DNA of 30,770 bases. Source: JADHLN01 sp965658435. GTDB taxonomy: Bacteria > Pseudomonadota > Alphaproteobacteria > Rickettsiales > JABIRX01. Each line of letters opens with the position of its first letter. Within the stretch, counting starts at the first letter, position 1. The position numbers and the translations under genes are program-made. Positions 15,636 through 24,178 of this stretch are shown one piece after another. The stretch is taken from contig CBFHSE010000017.1 in the NCBI GenBank assembly GCA_965658435.1, positions 1-30,770 of the forward strand, read 5' to 3'. The notes under the pieces are model-generated. The model saw only the letters and a list, made by a program, of their open reading frames with translations, ran no database searches and was not told the origin of the DNA.

Positions 15636-18079
15636 TGAAGAATCACAATTTTTTTTCACTAATAAATGATAAAGCAAAATATGTAATATTTTTCTTTATA
15701 ATGATCACAATTTTAGCAAGCATTGGTTTAAAAGATTTTTACCTTGATGCATCATCAGATTCGTTATCACTTGAAAATGACCTTGATGTATCATATTACC
15801 AAAACAGCAAAGAAAAATACGGCTCTGATAATTTTCTGATAATCACTTACAAACCTGAAACAAGAATATTTTCTAAATTAATTTTAACTAATTTAGAGTT
15901 ATTACAACAAAAATTATCCAAGATAAAAAATGTAAAAAAAGTCACCACAATATTAAACCTCCCCTTATTTAATAGCCCAAAAATTAATATAAGTGAAATA
16001 GGTGAAAAAAACATTAATTTACTTCATCCAAATGTTGACTTTTCAACAGCACCAAATGAAATTTTAAACAACCCACTTTATAAAGATAATTTAATCAGTA
16101 GTGACGAAAAAACAACTGCAATTTTAATTGAATTAACAGAAAATAAAGAATTTCATCAATTAAATAAGAGAAAAAACCAACTCCTAAAACAAATTACAAA
16201 AAACAACATTGAAAAATCAGAGCTTGCTGAAATTTATTTAAAAATTAAAAAAATCAACCGACAAACTCGAAAAGAACAAGACAATATAATAAAAGAAATA
16301 AGAGAAATATTAGACAATCATAAAGATAATAATCAAATTTATCTTGGAGGTTTACCAATGATTGTTAGCGATTCAATTGAATATATAAAAAGCGATATTA
16401 AAATTTTTGGCTTAGCAATAATAATAGTGATTTGCAGTATATCATTCTTACTATTTAAAAATCTGCGCTTTGTAATTATCCCCCTATTTTGCGCCACAAT
16501 TGTCATAATATTATTATCTGGATATTTAGGATATAGCAATTGGCCAATTACAACCGTTTCAGCAAATTTTATTGCACTTTTATTAATTTTAACCATGTCT
16601 ATAACCATTCATCTAATTGTCAGATATGAAGAAGAACTCCAAATAAATAATAATTTAACTCAAAAAAAACTAATAATTGCTAGCTGTCAAAAAATGGCTC
16701 TACCCTGTTTTTATACTACAATAACATCAATGGTAGCTTTTGCTTCATTAACTATTAGCTCTTTAAAGCCAGTTATAGATTTTGGCTGGATGATGTTTAT
16801 CGGTTTAATAATTGCCTATATTTGCAGCTTTACATTATTTCCTGCATTAAATTCAATTTTAAAAAAAACAAAAATCAAAAAAACACAATATTCCCTAACC
16901 TTAAAAATAACAAAATTTTTTGCTAATTTAGCAATTCAGCAACAAAAAATTATTTTAGCCATTTTCACCATTATTACAATTATAGGTATCTATGGTATAT
17001 TCAATCTTTCAATAGAGAATAGATTTATAGATTATTATAAAAAAGATACAGAAATTCATCAAGGCATGAAAGCAATAGATCAAGATTTAGGTGGCACAAT
17101 ACCACTTGATATAATCATAGATGCTCCAAAAAATTTTCAAAAAAAATCTAATTCTGTTAATATTTTTGGCCAAATAGATAATTCAAATAATATAACATCA
17201 GGCTATTGGTTTAACCCTGTAAATCATAGTAAAATAGCTCAAATACATAAATATTTAGAAGAAACTCCAGAAATAGGAAAAGTAAATTCATTATATTCAA
17301 CCCTTGAATTAATAAAACAAATAGATAAAAATCTAACAAATAATAGTTTCAACCTAGGGCTAATTTATAAAAAGCTCGATCAAGACATAAAAAAACAAAT
17401 TTTTACTCCATATATCTCTAATGATGGCAATCAAATCAGAATTAACAGTAGAATATATGAAACAAATCAAAATCTTAAACGTAATGAATTAATTAATAAA
17501 ATAAAACATGACCTATCTAATCAATTAAAATTAGAAAAAGATCAATTTACTCTTACCGGCATGACTATACTCTATAATAATATCTTACAAAGTCTTTTTA
17601 AAAGCCAAATCTTAACTCTTGGGTTTGTTTTTCTAATTATATTTTTAATGTTTTTAATATTATTCAAAAATTTTTATCTTTCTCTAATTGCTATTATACC
17701 AAATATTTTTTCTGCTATTTTGATTTTAGGGATTATGGGAATATCTAAAATTTCTTTAGATATAATGACTATTACTATAGCGGCAATATCAATCGGAATT
17801 GCCGTTGACAATACTATTCACTATATTCATAGATTTAAAACTGAATTTAAAAACAGCAATAACATCAAAAAAGCACTCACAAAAACAAGTAATTCAATAG
17901 GAAGAGCTATTTTTTATACAGCAATAATAATTAGCTCAGGATTTTTAACCTTAACCTTATCAAATTTTATGCCTACAATCTATTTTGGAACCTTAACTGC
18001 AGCAGCAATGCTAGCATCATTGCTTGCTAATTTAATTTTGTTACCAACAATTATCACAATTTTAAAACCAAAAATTTAA
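15635..18079 (+). CDS. RND superfamily (MMPL-type) exporter
   Basis: The 814-aa inner-membrane protein has the two-fold RND layout: TM1 (about 14-31), a large periplasmic loop (about 32-255), TM2-6 (about 258-415), TM7 (about 437-460), a second periplasmic loop to about 655, and TM8-12 to the end. TM10 holds the proton-relay type motif GIAVDNTIHYIHRF. The corresponding place in the first half reads LTMSITIHLIVRYEE and lacks the Asp. It is related to single-component lipid or hydrophobic-molecule exporters (MMPL/HpnN/Patched type) rather than to tripartite drug pumps; the substrate is unknown. It is translationally coupled to the upstream M48 protease. A T8 run lies at codons 5-7. An intrinsic terminator lies about 180 bp downstream. 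Confidence 0.85.
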   Translation: MKNHNFFSLINDKAKYVIFFFIMITILASIGLKDFYLDASSDSLSLENDLDVSYYQNSKEKYGSDNFLIITYKPETRIFSKLILTNLELLQQKLSKIKNVKKVTTILNLPLFNSPKINISEIGEKNINLLHPNVDFSTAPNEILNNPLYKDNLISSDEKTTAILIELTENKEFHQLNKRKNQLLKQITKNNIEKSELAEIYLKIKKINRQTRKEQDNIIKEIREILDNHKDNNQIYLGGLPMIVSDSIEYIKSDIKIFGLAIIIVICSISFLLFKNLRFVIIPLFCATIVIILLSGYLGYSNWPITTVSANFIALLLILTMSITIHLIVRYEEELQINNNLTQKKLIIASCQKMALPCFYTTITSMVAFASLTISSLKPVIDFGWMMFIGLIIAYICSFTLFPALNSILKKTKIKKTQYSLTLKITKFFANLAIQQQKIILAIFTIITIIGIYGIFNLSIENRFIDYYKKDTEIHQGMKAIDQDLGGTIPLDIIIDAPKNFQKKSNSVNIFGQIDNSNNITSGYWFNPVNHSKIAQIHKYLEETPEIGKVNSLYSTLELIKQIDKNLTNNSFNLGLIYKKLDQDIKKQIFTPYISNDGNQIRINSRIYETNQNLKRNELINKIKHDLSNQLKLEKDQFTLTGMTILYNNILQSLFKSQILTLGFVFLIIFLMFLILFKNFYLSLIAIIPNIFSAILILGIMGISKISLDIMTITIAAISIGIAVDNTIHYIHRFKTEFKNSNNIKKALTKTSNSIGRAIFYTAIIISSGFLTLTLSNFMPTIYFGTLTAAAMLASLLANLILLPTIITILKPKI

Positions 18080-18176
18080 ATCTTAATAAATTTAAATATT
18101 TATTAAAAAATTAATCAAAACAGGTATCATGGTTTTTGTTAGTATAAACTAGATTAACAATGAGAGGTAAAAAGTT

Positions 18177-18208
18177 GAATTAAGGGGATATAAATACCCC
18201 CTTAATTC
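18177..18208 (-). terminator. Hairpin possibly terminating thiC on the minus strand
   Basis: A perfect 11-bp stem (gaattaagggg/ccccttaattc, 10-base loop) is followed on the minus strand by AACTTTTTACC, a short T5 tract. It lies about 75 bp past the thiC stop. It may act as the thiC terminator, or as the inner stem of the plus-strand RNA proposed here. Confidence 0.4.
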
Positions 18209-18255
18209 AGAGGAGAGAGATATGATATAATCCTATTATACACGTAAAGATTGAT

Positions 18256-18283
18256 AATACAACCCCTAATTGTATTTTTTTTT
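18256..18283 (+). terminator. Intrinsic terminator on the plus strand
   Basis: A 7-bp stem (AATACAA 18256-18262, TTGTATT 18270-18276) with loop CCCCTAA runs straight into nine T residues at 18275-18283. It would end plus-strand transcription from the M48/RND operon, or from the candidate RNA, just before it enters thiC antisense. The T run overlaps the first base pairs of the thiC stop region at 18282. Confidence 0.8.
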
Positions 18284-20114
18284 ATGCAGATTCTTTATTA
18301 TATATTTCACCGCCTAAGATCTTGAATTCTGAGGACTTATTTTTCATTGCATCGTCCAGCTCACGCTTTTTCTTTGCATAATCTCTTACTTCTTCTGAAA
18401 TTTTCATTGAACAAAATTTAGGACCACACATAGAACAAAAATGTGATGTCTTAGCATTATCAGATGGTAATGTTTCATCATGATAATCACGAGCCATCTC
18501 AGGATCCAAAGATAAATTAAATTGATCCTCCCATCTAAATTCAAAACGAGCTTTAGATATTTCATTATCTCTATGCTGAGCAGCAGGATGACCTTTGGCT
18601 AAATCAGCGGCATGTGCTGCTATTTTATAAGTAACTACTCCAGCTCTTACATCATCTTTATTAGGTAAACCTAAATGCTCTTTAGGTGTAACATAACATA
18701 ACATAGCAGTACCATACCAACCTATTTGCGCAGCTCCAATTGCTGAAGTTATATGATCATAAGCTGGTGCAATATCTGTAGTTAAAGGACCTAATGTATA
18801 AAATGGAGCATCATAACAATGCTTTAATTGCTCATCCATATTTTCTTTTATCAAATGCATTGGCACATGTCCTGGACCCTCAATCATAACCTGGCAATCA
18901 TGTTCCCAAGCAATTTTAGTTAACTCACCTAAAGTTCTTAACTCAGAAAACTGCGCTTCATCATTTGCATCAGCAATAGAACCAGGCCTCAATCCATCAC
19001 CAAGAGAAAAACTTACATCATAGGCTTTCATAATTTCACAAATTTCTGCAAAATTCTCATATAAGAAATTTTCTTTATGATGCGAAAGACACCATTTAGC
19101 CATTATAGAACCTCCACGAGAAACAATTCCTGTCACTCTTTTTTCTGTCATTGGAACATATGATAACTTAACACCAGCATGTATGGTAAAATAATCAACC
19201 CCCTGTTCTGCTTGCTCTATTAATGTATCTTTAAAAATATCAAAATTCAAATCCTCAACTACCCCATTTACTTTCTCTAAAGCCTGATAGATAGGCACAG
19301 TTCCGACAGGAACTGCAGAGTTTCTAATAATCCACTCTCTTATTGAGTGAATATCTTTTCCTGTTGATAAATCCATAATAGTGTCTGCTCCCCATTTCGT
19401 TGCCCAGAGCAATTTTTCCACCTCATCATTTGCAGTTGAGGTAGTTGCAGAATTACCAATATTTGCATTAATTTTTACTAAAAAATTCCTTCCAATTATC
19501 ATTGGTTCTAACTCAGGATGGTTTATATTAGCAGGAATAATTGCTCTACCTTCAGCAACCTCCTTTCTAACAAACTCAGCATCTATGTAGTCAGGAATAT
19601 TTGCTCCAAAACCTACTCCTCCTTTAAACATAGCAGCTTTCTTTAATTTCTCTCTGCCCATATTTTCTCTAATTGCCACAAATTCCATTTCTTTAGTAAT
19701 TATGCCCGCTCTAGCATAAGCAATCTGAGTAACAGCTTTTTTATCTTTAGCAGCATAAACATTAATATTGTCTCTGTTAAATCTTTCTATTTTAGAAATA
19801 TGACTGAGACCTTCTCCATCATCTTTAGGATTGTAATTTCTACCAATAATTTTTTGCACATCATCTCTTTCTAAAATCCATTGCTGTCTTAATTTTGGCA
19901 ATGCTGTTTTAATATCAAATTCTTGTTCAGAGTCAAAAAAAGGTCCAGAAACATCATAAACTTTAAAATTTCTTGGATTATCTTTTTCATCAATTGAAAT
20001 ATTACGAAAAGGAACTCTAACATCTTTAAATCTTTCACTTACTTCATAGATTTTTTTTGAATTTGGAAATGGTTTTAAAGAATTATTCTCTATAGAATTT
20101 TTGTTTTTCGGCAT
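18282..20114 (-). CDS. thiC: Phosphomethylpyrimidine synthase
   Basis: ThiC is a radical-SAM enzyme that rearranges aminoimidazole ribotide into HMP phosphate, the pyrimidine half of thiamine. The 610-aa length is typical. The C-terminal iron-sulfur motif CX2CX4C is present at Cys560, Cys563 and Cys568 (FCSMCGPKFCSM). Conserved core segments seen include NIGNSATTST, MDLSTGKDIH, GVDYFTIHAG, SRGGSIMAKWC, SLGDGLRPGS, IEGPGHVPM and GPLTTDIAPAYDH. Start ATG at 20114, with no clear Shine-Dalgarno. Only 64 bp separate it from ccmB upstream. That gap is too short for a TPP riboswitch, and no THI box is seen there. It may therefore be transcribed with ccmAB or from a short promoter in that gap. No other thiamine gene is in the window. 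Confidence 0.97.
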   Translation of the reverse strand: MPKNKNSIENNSLKPFPNSKKIYEVSERFKDVRVPFRNISIDEKDNPRNFKVYDVSGPFFDSEQEFDIKTALPKLRQQWILERDDVQKIIGRNYNPKDDGEGLSHISKIERFNRDNINVYAAKDKKAVTQIAYARAGIITKEMEFVAIRENMGREKLKKAAMFKGGVGFGANIPDYIDAEFVRKEVAEGRAIIPANINHPELEPMIIGRNFLVKINANIGNSATTSTANDEVEKLLWATKWGADTIMDLSTGKDIHSIREWIIRNSAVPVGTVPIYQALEKVNGVVEDLNFDIFKDTLIEQAEQGVDYFTIHAGVKLSYVPMTEKRVTGIVSRGGSIMAKWCLSHHKENFLYENFAEICEIMKAYDVSFSLGDGLRPGSIADANDEAQFSELRTLGELTKIAWEHDCQVMIEGPGHVPMHLIKENMDEQLKHCYDAPFYTLGPLTTDIAPAYDHITSAIGAAQIGWYGTAMLCYVTPKEHLGLPNKDDVRAGVVTYKIAAHAADLAKGHPAAQHRDNEISKARFEFRWEDQFNLSLDPEMARDYHDETLPSDNAKTSHFCSMCGPKFCSMKISEEVRDYAKKKRELDDAMKNKSSEFKILGGEIYNKESA

Positions 20115-20178
20115 TTAATTTTCAAATATTAATTTGCTGTCTATCATATAGATAGATTAATATTTTCCAAGCAGATAA

Positions 20179-20853
20179 TTAATGATTTCTAATCAAATAA
20201 TAAAACAAGCTATTACTTAAAAAATAAATTAAAGGTAAAAAAACTAAGTTTAAATAAATTAAATATTCCACATAATCAAACCAAGCAGCAATATTAATAT
20301 TAACATAAATTTCATTCATACTAGCCATCACCATAATTATTGGAGCAATTAAAAGAGGTAAAGCGATTAAAAATACTAAATAAGCTCTACCTTCTAATTT
20401 AAAAGATAATAAAGAAGCAAAAAATATAATTGCACAAATCAAAGGCATGCTTAGCAACAAAATTAGCAAAAAATATTTAATTAAAGGATTAAACAAACCA
20501 AAACCATAAAAAATAAATGGCAATAAAGCCATTTTCACAAGAATAGTTACCATTAAAAAACTAAAATATTTTGCCAATAAAAACTTTCCAATCGGAATAT
20601 CCACAAAAAATATTTGTTCTAAAAAACCAGAAATATAATCTTTTCTAAACAATAAATCTAAATCCATAATTATAGCCAGGATTACAAGAGATAAAATTAT
20701 CCCTACCCCGTAAATCTTATTATTTGATAGATTACTATCAACAGCAAAAATAAAAATTAATGCAGCTAAAATTAAAAAAATACCATTATTTATCACAGAT
20801 CTTAAATCTGCTAAAATTTTTAATAACTCAAATTTAAAAATATTAAAAAACAT
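20179..20853 (-). CDS. ccmB: Heme exporter protein CcmB (ABC permease)
   Basis: The 224-aa protein has six predicted membrane segments and the CcmB family start (FELLKILADLRSVINNGIFLILA). Family segments GVGIILSLVILAIIMDLDLLFRKDYISG and LLLLSMPLICAIIFF-like helices follow. With CcmA and CcmC it forms the ABC complex that releases heme-loaded CcmE during cytochrome c maturation (System I) at the inner membrane. It begins 4 bp after the ccmA stop. The expected next gene, ccmC, is absent; thiC follows instead, so the remaining ccm genes must lie elsewhere. Confidence 0.93.
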   Translation of the reverse strand: MFFNIFKFELLKILADLRSVINNGIFLILAALIFIFAVDSNLSNNKIYGVGIILSLVILAIIMDLDLLFRKDYISGFLEQIFFVDIPIGKFLLAKYFSFLMVTILVKMALLPFIFYGFGLFNPLIKYFLLILLLSMPLICAIIFFASLLSFKLEGRAYLVFLIALPLLIAPIIMVMASMNEIYVNINIAAWFDYVEYLIYLNLVFLPLIYFLSNSLFYYLIRNH

Positions 20854-20857
20854 TTAC

Positions 20858-21445
20858 TTACCTAAAATCATCCAATGCAACATTAATAACATCCATAAAA
20901 TCAATTTTTTTATGAGTAGTTAAAATTGTTATTCCTGCATCATTTACTTTTGCATTAATTAATTGCTTAACCTTAACTGTATTTTTGGCATCTAAATTAT
21001 TAAATGGCTCATCCAACAACCAAATCTTACCAGGCATTATTATTAACCTAGCCAAAGCTACCATTCTAATTTGTCCCGCAGAAAGCTCTGTTATTTTTTT
21101 ATTTTTAATTTTAGCTAAATCAAAATAGCTATAGGCAGAATCAAGTAAAATCTCATGCTGATAAATTTTTGCAAAAAATTTTAAATTCTGTTCAATAGTC
21201 AAATTTTTAACCAAACCATGCTCATGCCCTAAATATCTAACTTCTGATAAAAAATCATCATAAGCAGTATTTATTTCCCCTTCATAACCATCATCTAAGC
21301 CTGCAATTATTCTCAACAAACTAGTTTTACCAGAACCATTTTCACCGTATAAATTTACAATAGATCCAGGAAATATAGTTATTGATAAATTTTTATATAA
21401 AATTTCATTAAATGAAGAAGATTTTATTTTTTGTAATGAAATCAT
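20858..21445 (-). CDS. ccmA: Heme exporter ATP-binding protein CcmA
   Basis: CcmA is the ATPase of the CcmABCD complex, whose ATP hydrolysis releases holo-CcmE during cytochrome c maturation. The 195-aa protein is a minimal ABC subunit: Walker A GENGSGKT at 34-41, signature LSAGQIRMVALAR at 121-133, Walker B IWLLDEP at 141-147, D-loop NNLD and a switch His (TTHKK). The size matches the family, about 200 aa. It is the first gene of the ccmA-ccmB pair and is divergent from acnA with a 93-bp gap. A TATAAT on the minus strand at 21463-21468 is a plausible -10 for it. The acnA/ccmA divergent arrangement is familiar from several alphaproteobacteria. Confidence 0.93.
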   Translation of the reverse strand: MISLQKIKSSSFNEILYKNLSITIFPGSIVNLYGENGSGKTSLLRIIAGLDDGYEGEINTAYDDFLSEVRYLGHEHGLVKNLTIEQNLKFFAKIYQHEILLDSAYSYFDLAKIKNKKITELSAGQIRMVALARLIIMPGKIWLLDEPFNNLDAKNTVKVKQLINAKVNDAGITILTTHKKIDFMDVINVALDDFR

Positions 21446-21462
21446 AATTTTTTATTTATTTT

Positions 21463-21468
21463 ATTATA
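21463..21468 (-). promoter_or_regulatory. Candidate -10 box for ccmA
   Basis: A perfect TATAAT on the minus strand lies 17 bases before the ccmA ATG in the 93-bp divergent gap. The -35 position does not match TTGACA well. In the same gap a plus-strand TTGACA at 21487-21492 could be the -35 of acnA, but only a poor -10 (ttaaac) lies 16 bp further on. Confidence 0.35.
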
Positions 21469-21538
21469 ATAAATTTTAATATGTCTTTGACAAGAGTAGA
21501 GATAATTATTAAACCAAAATTAATTTAAAACTAGAAAA

Positions 21539-24178
21539 ATGAGTAATCTACAAAAAATTACCTCCACATTAACAGTAAATAACAAAACCTATAAATATCT
21601 AGATTTTAAAAAAATAAGCGAAAAATATGACATAAAAATTCAAGATTTACCATATAGTTTAAGAATATTATTAGAAAACAATCTTAGAAACTCCAAAAAT
21701 GACTTGGAATTTTCAAATATTGTCAAAAATTATAAAAACTGGTTAAAAAACAAATCAAATCCAGAAGAAGTATTATATTATCCAGCTAGAGTATTAATGC
21801 AGGATTTTACAGGTGTTCCAGCAATTGTAGATCTAGCTGCAATGCGTCATAATTTAAAAGAACGCAATGGTAACCCCAAAAAAATAAACCCTCTTTCTCC
21901 TGTTGATTTAGTAATTGATCATTCAATTCAAGTTGATAAATATGCAAATAATAATGCTCTTAAGGATAATACAGCATTTGAAATTCAAAGAAATTATGAA
22001 AGATATGAATTCCTAAAATGGGGCCAAAAAGCATTTGATAATTTCCGAGTAGTCCCTCCAGGAACAGGAATATGTCATCAAGTAAACCTTGAATATTTAG
22101 CATCTGTAATTACTAAAAAAACGATAGAAGATGTTGATTTTCTAATACCTGACACATTAGTAGGAACAGACTCCCACACCACTATGATCAACGGGTTAGG
22201 TGTATTAGGATTTGGCGTTGGAGGAATTGAAGCAGAAGCAGCAATGCTTGGTAAAGCCATTTCTTTACTAATACCAGACGTTATAGGATTTAAGCTAAGC
22301 GGAAAATTAAATGAAGGAGTTACTGCTACCGACTTAGTATTAACTATAACAGAAAAATTAAGAAAATTTGGAGTTGTTGGTAAATTTGTAGAATTTTACG
22401 GGGAATCAGCAGACCAACTTAAATTAGCTGACAGAGCCACAATTTCTAATATGTCTCCAGAATTTGGTTCAACTTGTGCTTATTTCCCTATTGATGATGA
22501 AACAATAGAATATTTAAATTTAAGCGGCAGAGATGAATCACAAATAAAAATAATTGAAAAATATAGCCAAGAAAATTTATTATGGCTCGATGATCAAGAT
22601 AGGTCTTACAGCCAAACTTTAGAGCTTGACCTTTCTGAAGTAACTTCAAGCCTTGCTGGACCTAAAAGACCTCAAGATCTTACTAAATTAACAGAATTAG
22701 CTAGTGATTTCTGTAAAAATCTTGGTAATTACAAAGAAAAATTTCCTGTAGAAAGACAAAATTATAATCTACAAAATGGAGATATAGTAATAGCTGCAAT
22801 TACTTCATGCACCAATACTTCGAACCCTTCTGTAATGATAGCTGCAGGTTTGGTTGCCAAAAAAGCCCTTGAACTAGGATTAAAACCAAAGCCATATGTT
22901 AAAACATCACTAGGACCAGGATCACAAGTAGTTGCTGAATATTACAATAAATCTGGCTTACAAAAATATTTAGATGAGTTTGGTTTTAATATTGTAGGTT
23001 ATGGCTGTACTACATGTATTGGAAATTCTGGACCTTTAAATCCTGAAATTAGCAAAACAATTAAAGATAATAATATGCATGTTGCATCTATATTATCAGG
23101 CAATAGAAATTTTGAAGGCAGAGTTCATCCATTAACAAAATCAAACTATTTAGCTTCTCCACCGCTGATTGTAGCTTATAGTATCTTAGGTAATTTTAGA
23201 GATGACATAACTTCTAGCGCTCTAGGAAAAGATAAAAATGGTAAAGAAGTTTATTTAAAAGATATCTGGCCAAGTAACTCTGAAATTTCAGAAATATGCA
23301 ACAAAGTAATAAACCGAGATATGTTTGTCTCTAAATATAAATCTGTATTTACAGGAGAGGAAAATTGGCAAAAAATAAAAATTGAAAATAGTGAAAATTT
23401 CAACTGGAAAGAAACTAGCACTTATATTCAAAACCCACCATTTTTTACAAAAGAGAGACTAAGCGAGATAAAATCAGCAAATATACTAGCAATTTTTGGT
23501 GACTCTATAACAACAGATCATATTTCGCCTGCAGGCGCAATAGCTGGTAATAGCCCTGCAGCATTATATTTAGCAGAAAATGGTATTTCACCAAGTGACT
23601 TCAATTCTTATGGAGCAAGAAGAGGTAATCATGAGGTTATGATGCGAGGCACTTTTGCAAATATAAGAATAAAAAATGAAATGCTTGATAATATTGAAGG
23701 TGGATATACCCTATTTGCTGGAAAAAAACTTTCAATCTATGACGCAGCCATGCAATATAAATCTGTAGGTAAGGATTTAGTAATTATAGCAGGAAAAGAA
23801 TATGGAACAGGCTCATCAAGAGACTGGGCTGCCAAAGGTACATTTTTACTAGGAATAAAAGCAGTAATAGCAGAAAGCTTTGAGAGAATTCATCGCTCTA
23901 ACTTAGTTGGAATGGGTGTCCTACCTCTAATATTTACTGAAAATCAAAATAGAAAAACCTTAAAATTAAGTGGCAGTGAAGAAATAACCATCAGAAATAT
24001 TAATAACATTAAACCTTTAGGAAATATTGAGTGTGAAATTAAATATGAAAATGGTAAAAAAATTAACATTAAATTAAAGATCAGAATTGACACAGCTTAT
24101 GAAATGAATAATTTTAAAGCAGGAGGAATTTTAAATTCCGTTGTGAATAATGCAATGCAACATGTAAATAATGAGTAA
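21539..24178 (+). CDS. acnA: Aconitate hydratase A
   Basis: This 4Fe-4S dehydratase isomerises citrate to isocitrate in the TCA cycle. The 879-aa length fits AcnA/IRP1-type aconitases (about 890). The cluster ligands are Cys424 (SCTNTSNP), Cys490 and Cys493 (GCTTCIGNSG). Substrate-binding segments LVGTDSHTTM, DSITTDHISPAG, FNSYGARRGNHEVMMRGTF and the swivel-domain motif GTGSSRDWAAKG are intact. It begins the acnA-ilvD-aminopeptidase run and overlaps ilvD by 8 bp (ATGAGTAA), implying coupled translation. It is divergent from ccmA. Confidence 0.97.
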   Translation: MSNLQKITSTLTVNNKTYKYLDFKKISEKYDIKIQDLPYSLRILLENNLRNSKNDLEFSNIVKNYKNWLKNKSNPEEVLYYPARVLMQDFTGVPAIVDLAAMRHNLKERNGNPKKINPLSPVDLVIDHSIQVDKYANNNALKDNTAFEIQRNYERYEFLKWGQKAFDNFRVVPPGTGICHQVNLEYLASVITKKTIEDVDFLIPDTLVGTDSHTTMINGLGVLGFGVGGIEAEAAMLGKAISLLIPDVIGFKLSGKLNEGVTATDLVLTITEKLRKFGVVGKFVEFYGESADQLKLADRATISNMSPEFGSTCAYFPIDDETIEYLNLSGRDESQIKIIEKYSQENLLWLDDQDRSYSQTLELDLSEVTSSLAGPKRPQDLTKLTELASDFCKNLGNYKEKFPVERQNYNLQNGDIVIAAITSCTNTSNPSVMIAAGLVAKKALELGLKPKPYVKTSLGPGSQVVAEYYNKSGLQKYLDEFGFNIVGYGCTTCIGNSGPLNPEISKTIKDNNMHVASILSGNRNFEGRVHPLTKSNYLASPPLIVAYSILGNFRDDITSSALGKDKNGKEVYLKDIWPSNSEISEICNKVINRDMFVSKYKSVFTGEENWQKIKIENSENFNWKETSTYIQNPPFFTKERLSEIKSANILAIFGDSITTDHISPAGAIAGNSPAALYLAENGISPSDFNSYGARRGNHEVMMRGTFANIRIKNEMLDNIEGGYTLFAGKKLSIYDAAMQYKSVGKDLVIIAGKEYGTGSSRDWAAKGTFLLGIKAVIAESFERIHRSNLVGMGVLPLIFTENQNRKTLKLSGSEEITIRNINNIKPLGNIECEIKYENGKKINIKLKIRIDTAYEMNNFKAGGILNSVVNNAMQHVNNE

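Larger units (their letters stand above)
18130..18283 (+). ncRNA. Candidate structured RNA between the exporter and thiC genes
   Basis: This stretch lacks a credible gene but is unusually structured. An inner 11-bp perfect stem (gaattaagggg at 18177-18187 with ccccttaattc at 18198-18208) is enclosed by two purine-rich single-stranded arms (GAGAGG on the left, GAGGAGAGAGA on the right). An outer stem pairs TATAA 18143-18147 with TTATA 18236-18240, and TAGATTA 18150-18156 with TAATC-TA 18228-18235 (one bulged C). A complete intrinsic terminator follows at 18256-18283. The overall form, a long imperfect hairpin with a large central bubble, recalls 6S-like RNAs, but no 6S signature is recognised. 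It could also simply be the 3' UTR of the exporter mRNA, and on the other strand that of thiC. No strong promoter is visible. Confidence 0.3.

Noticed and set aside
18160..18183. Tiny open frame of 7 codons (MRGKKLN)
   Set aside because: Too short, no proper ribosome-binding site upstream, and it overlaps the start of the inner stem; kept only as part of the structured region.
20115..20178. TPP riboswitch before thiC
   Set aside because: The gap is 64 bp and has none of the conserved CTGAGA / TGAACCTGAT elements. A CTGAGA-like string inside thiC coding sequence is chance.
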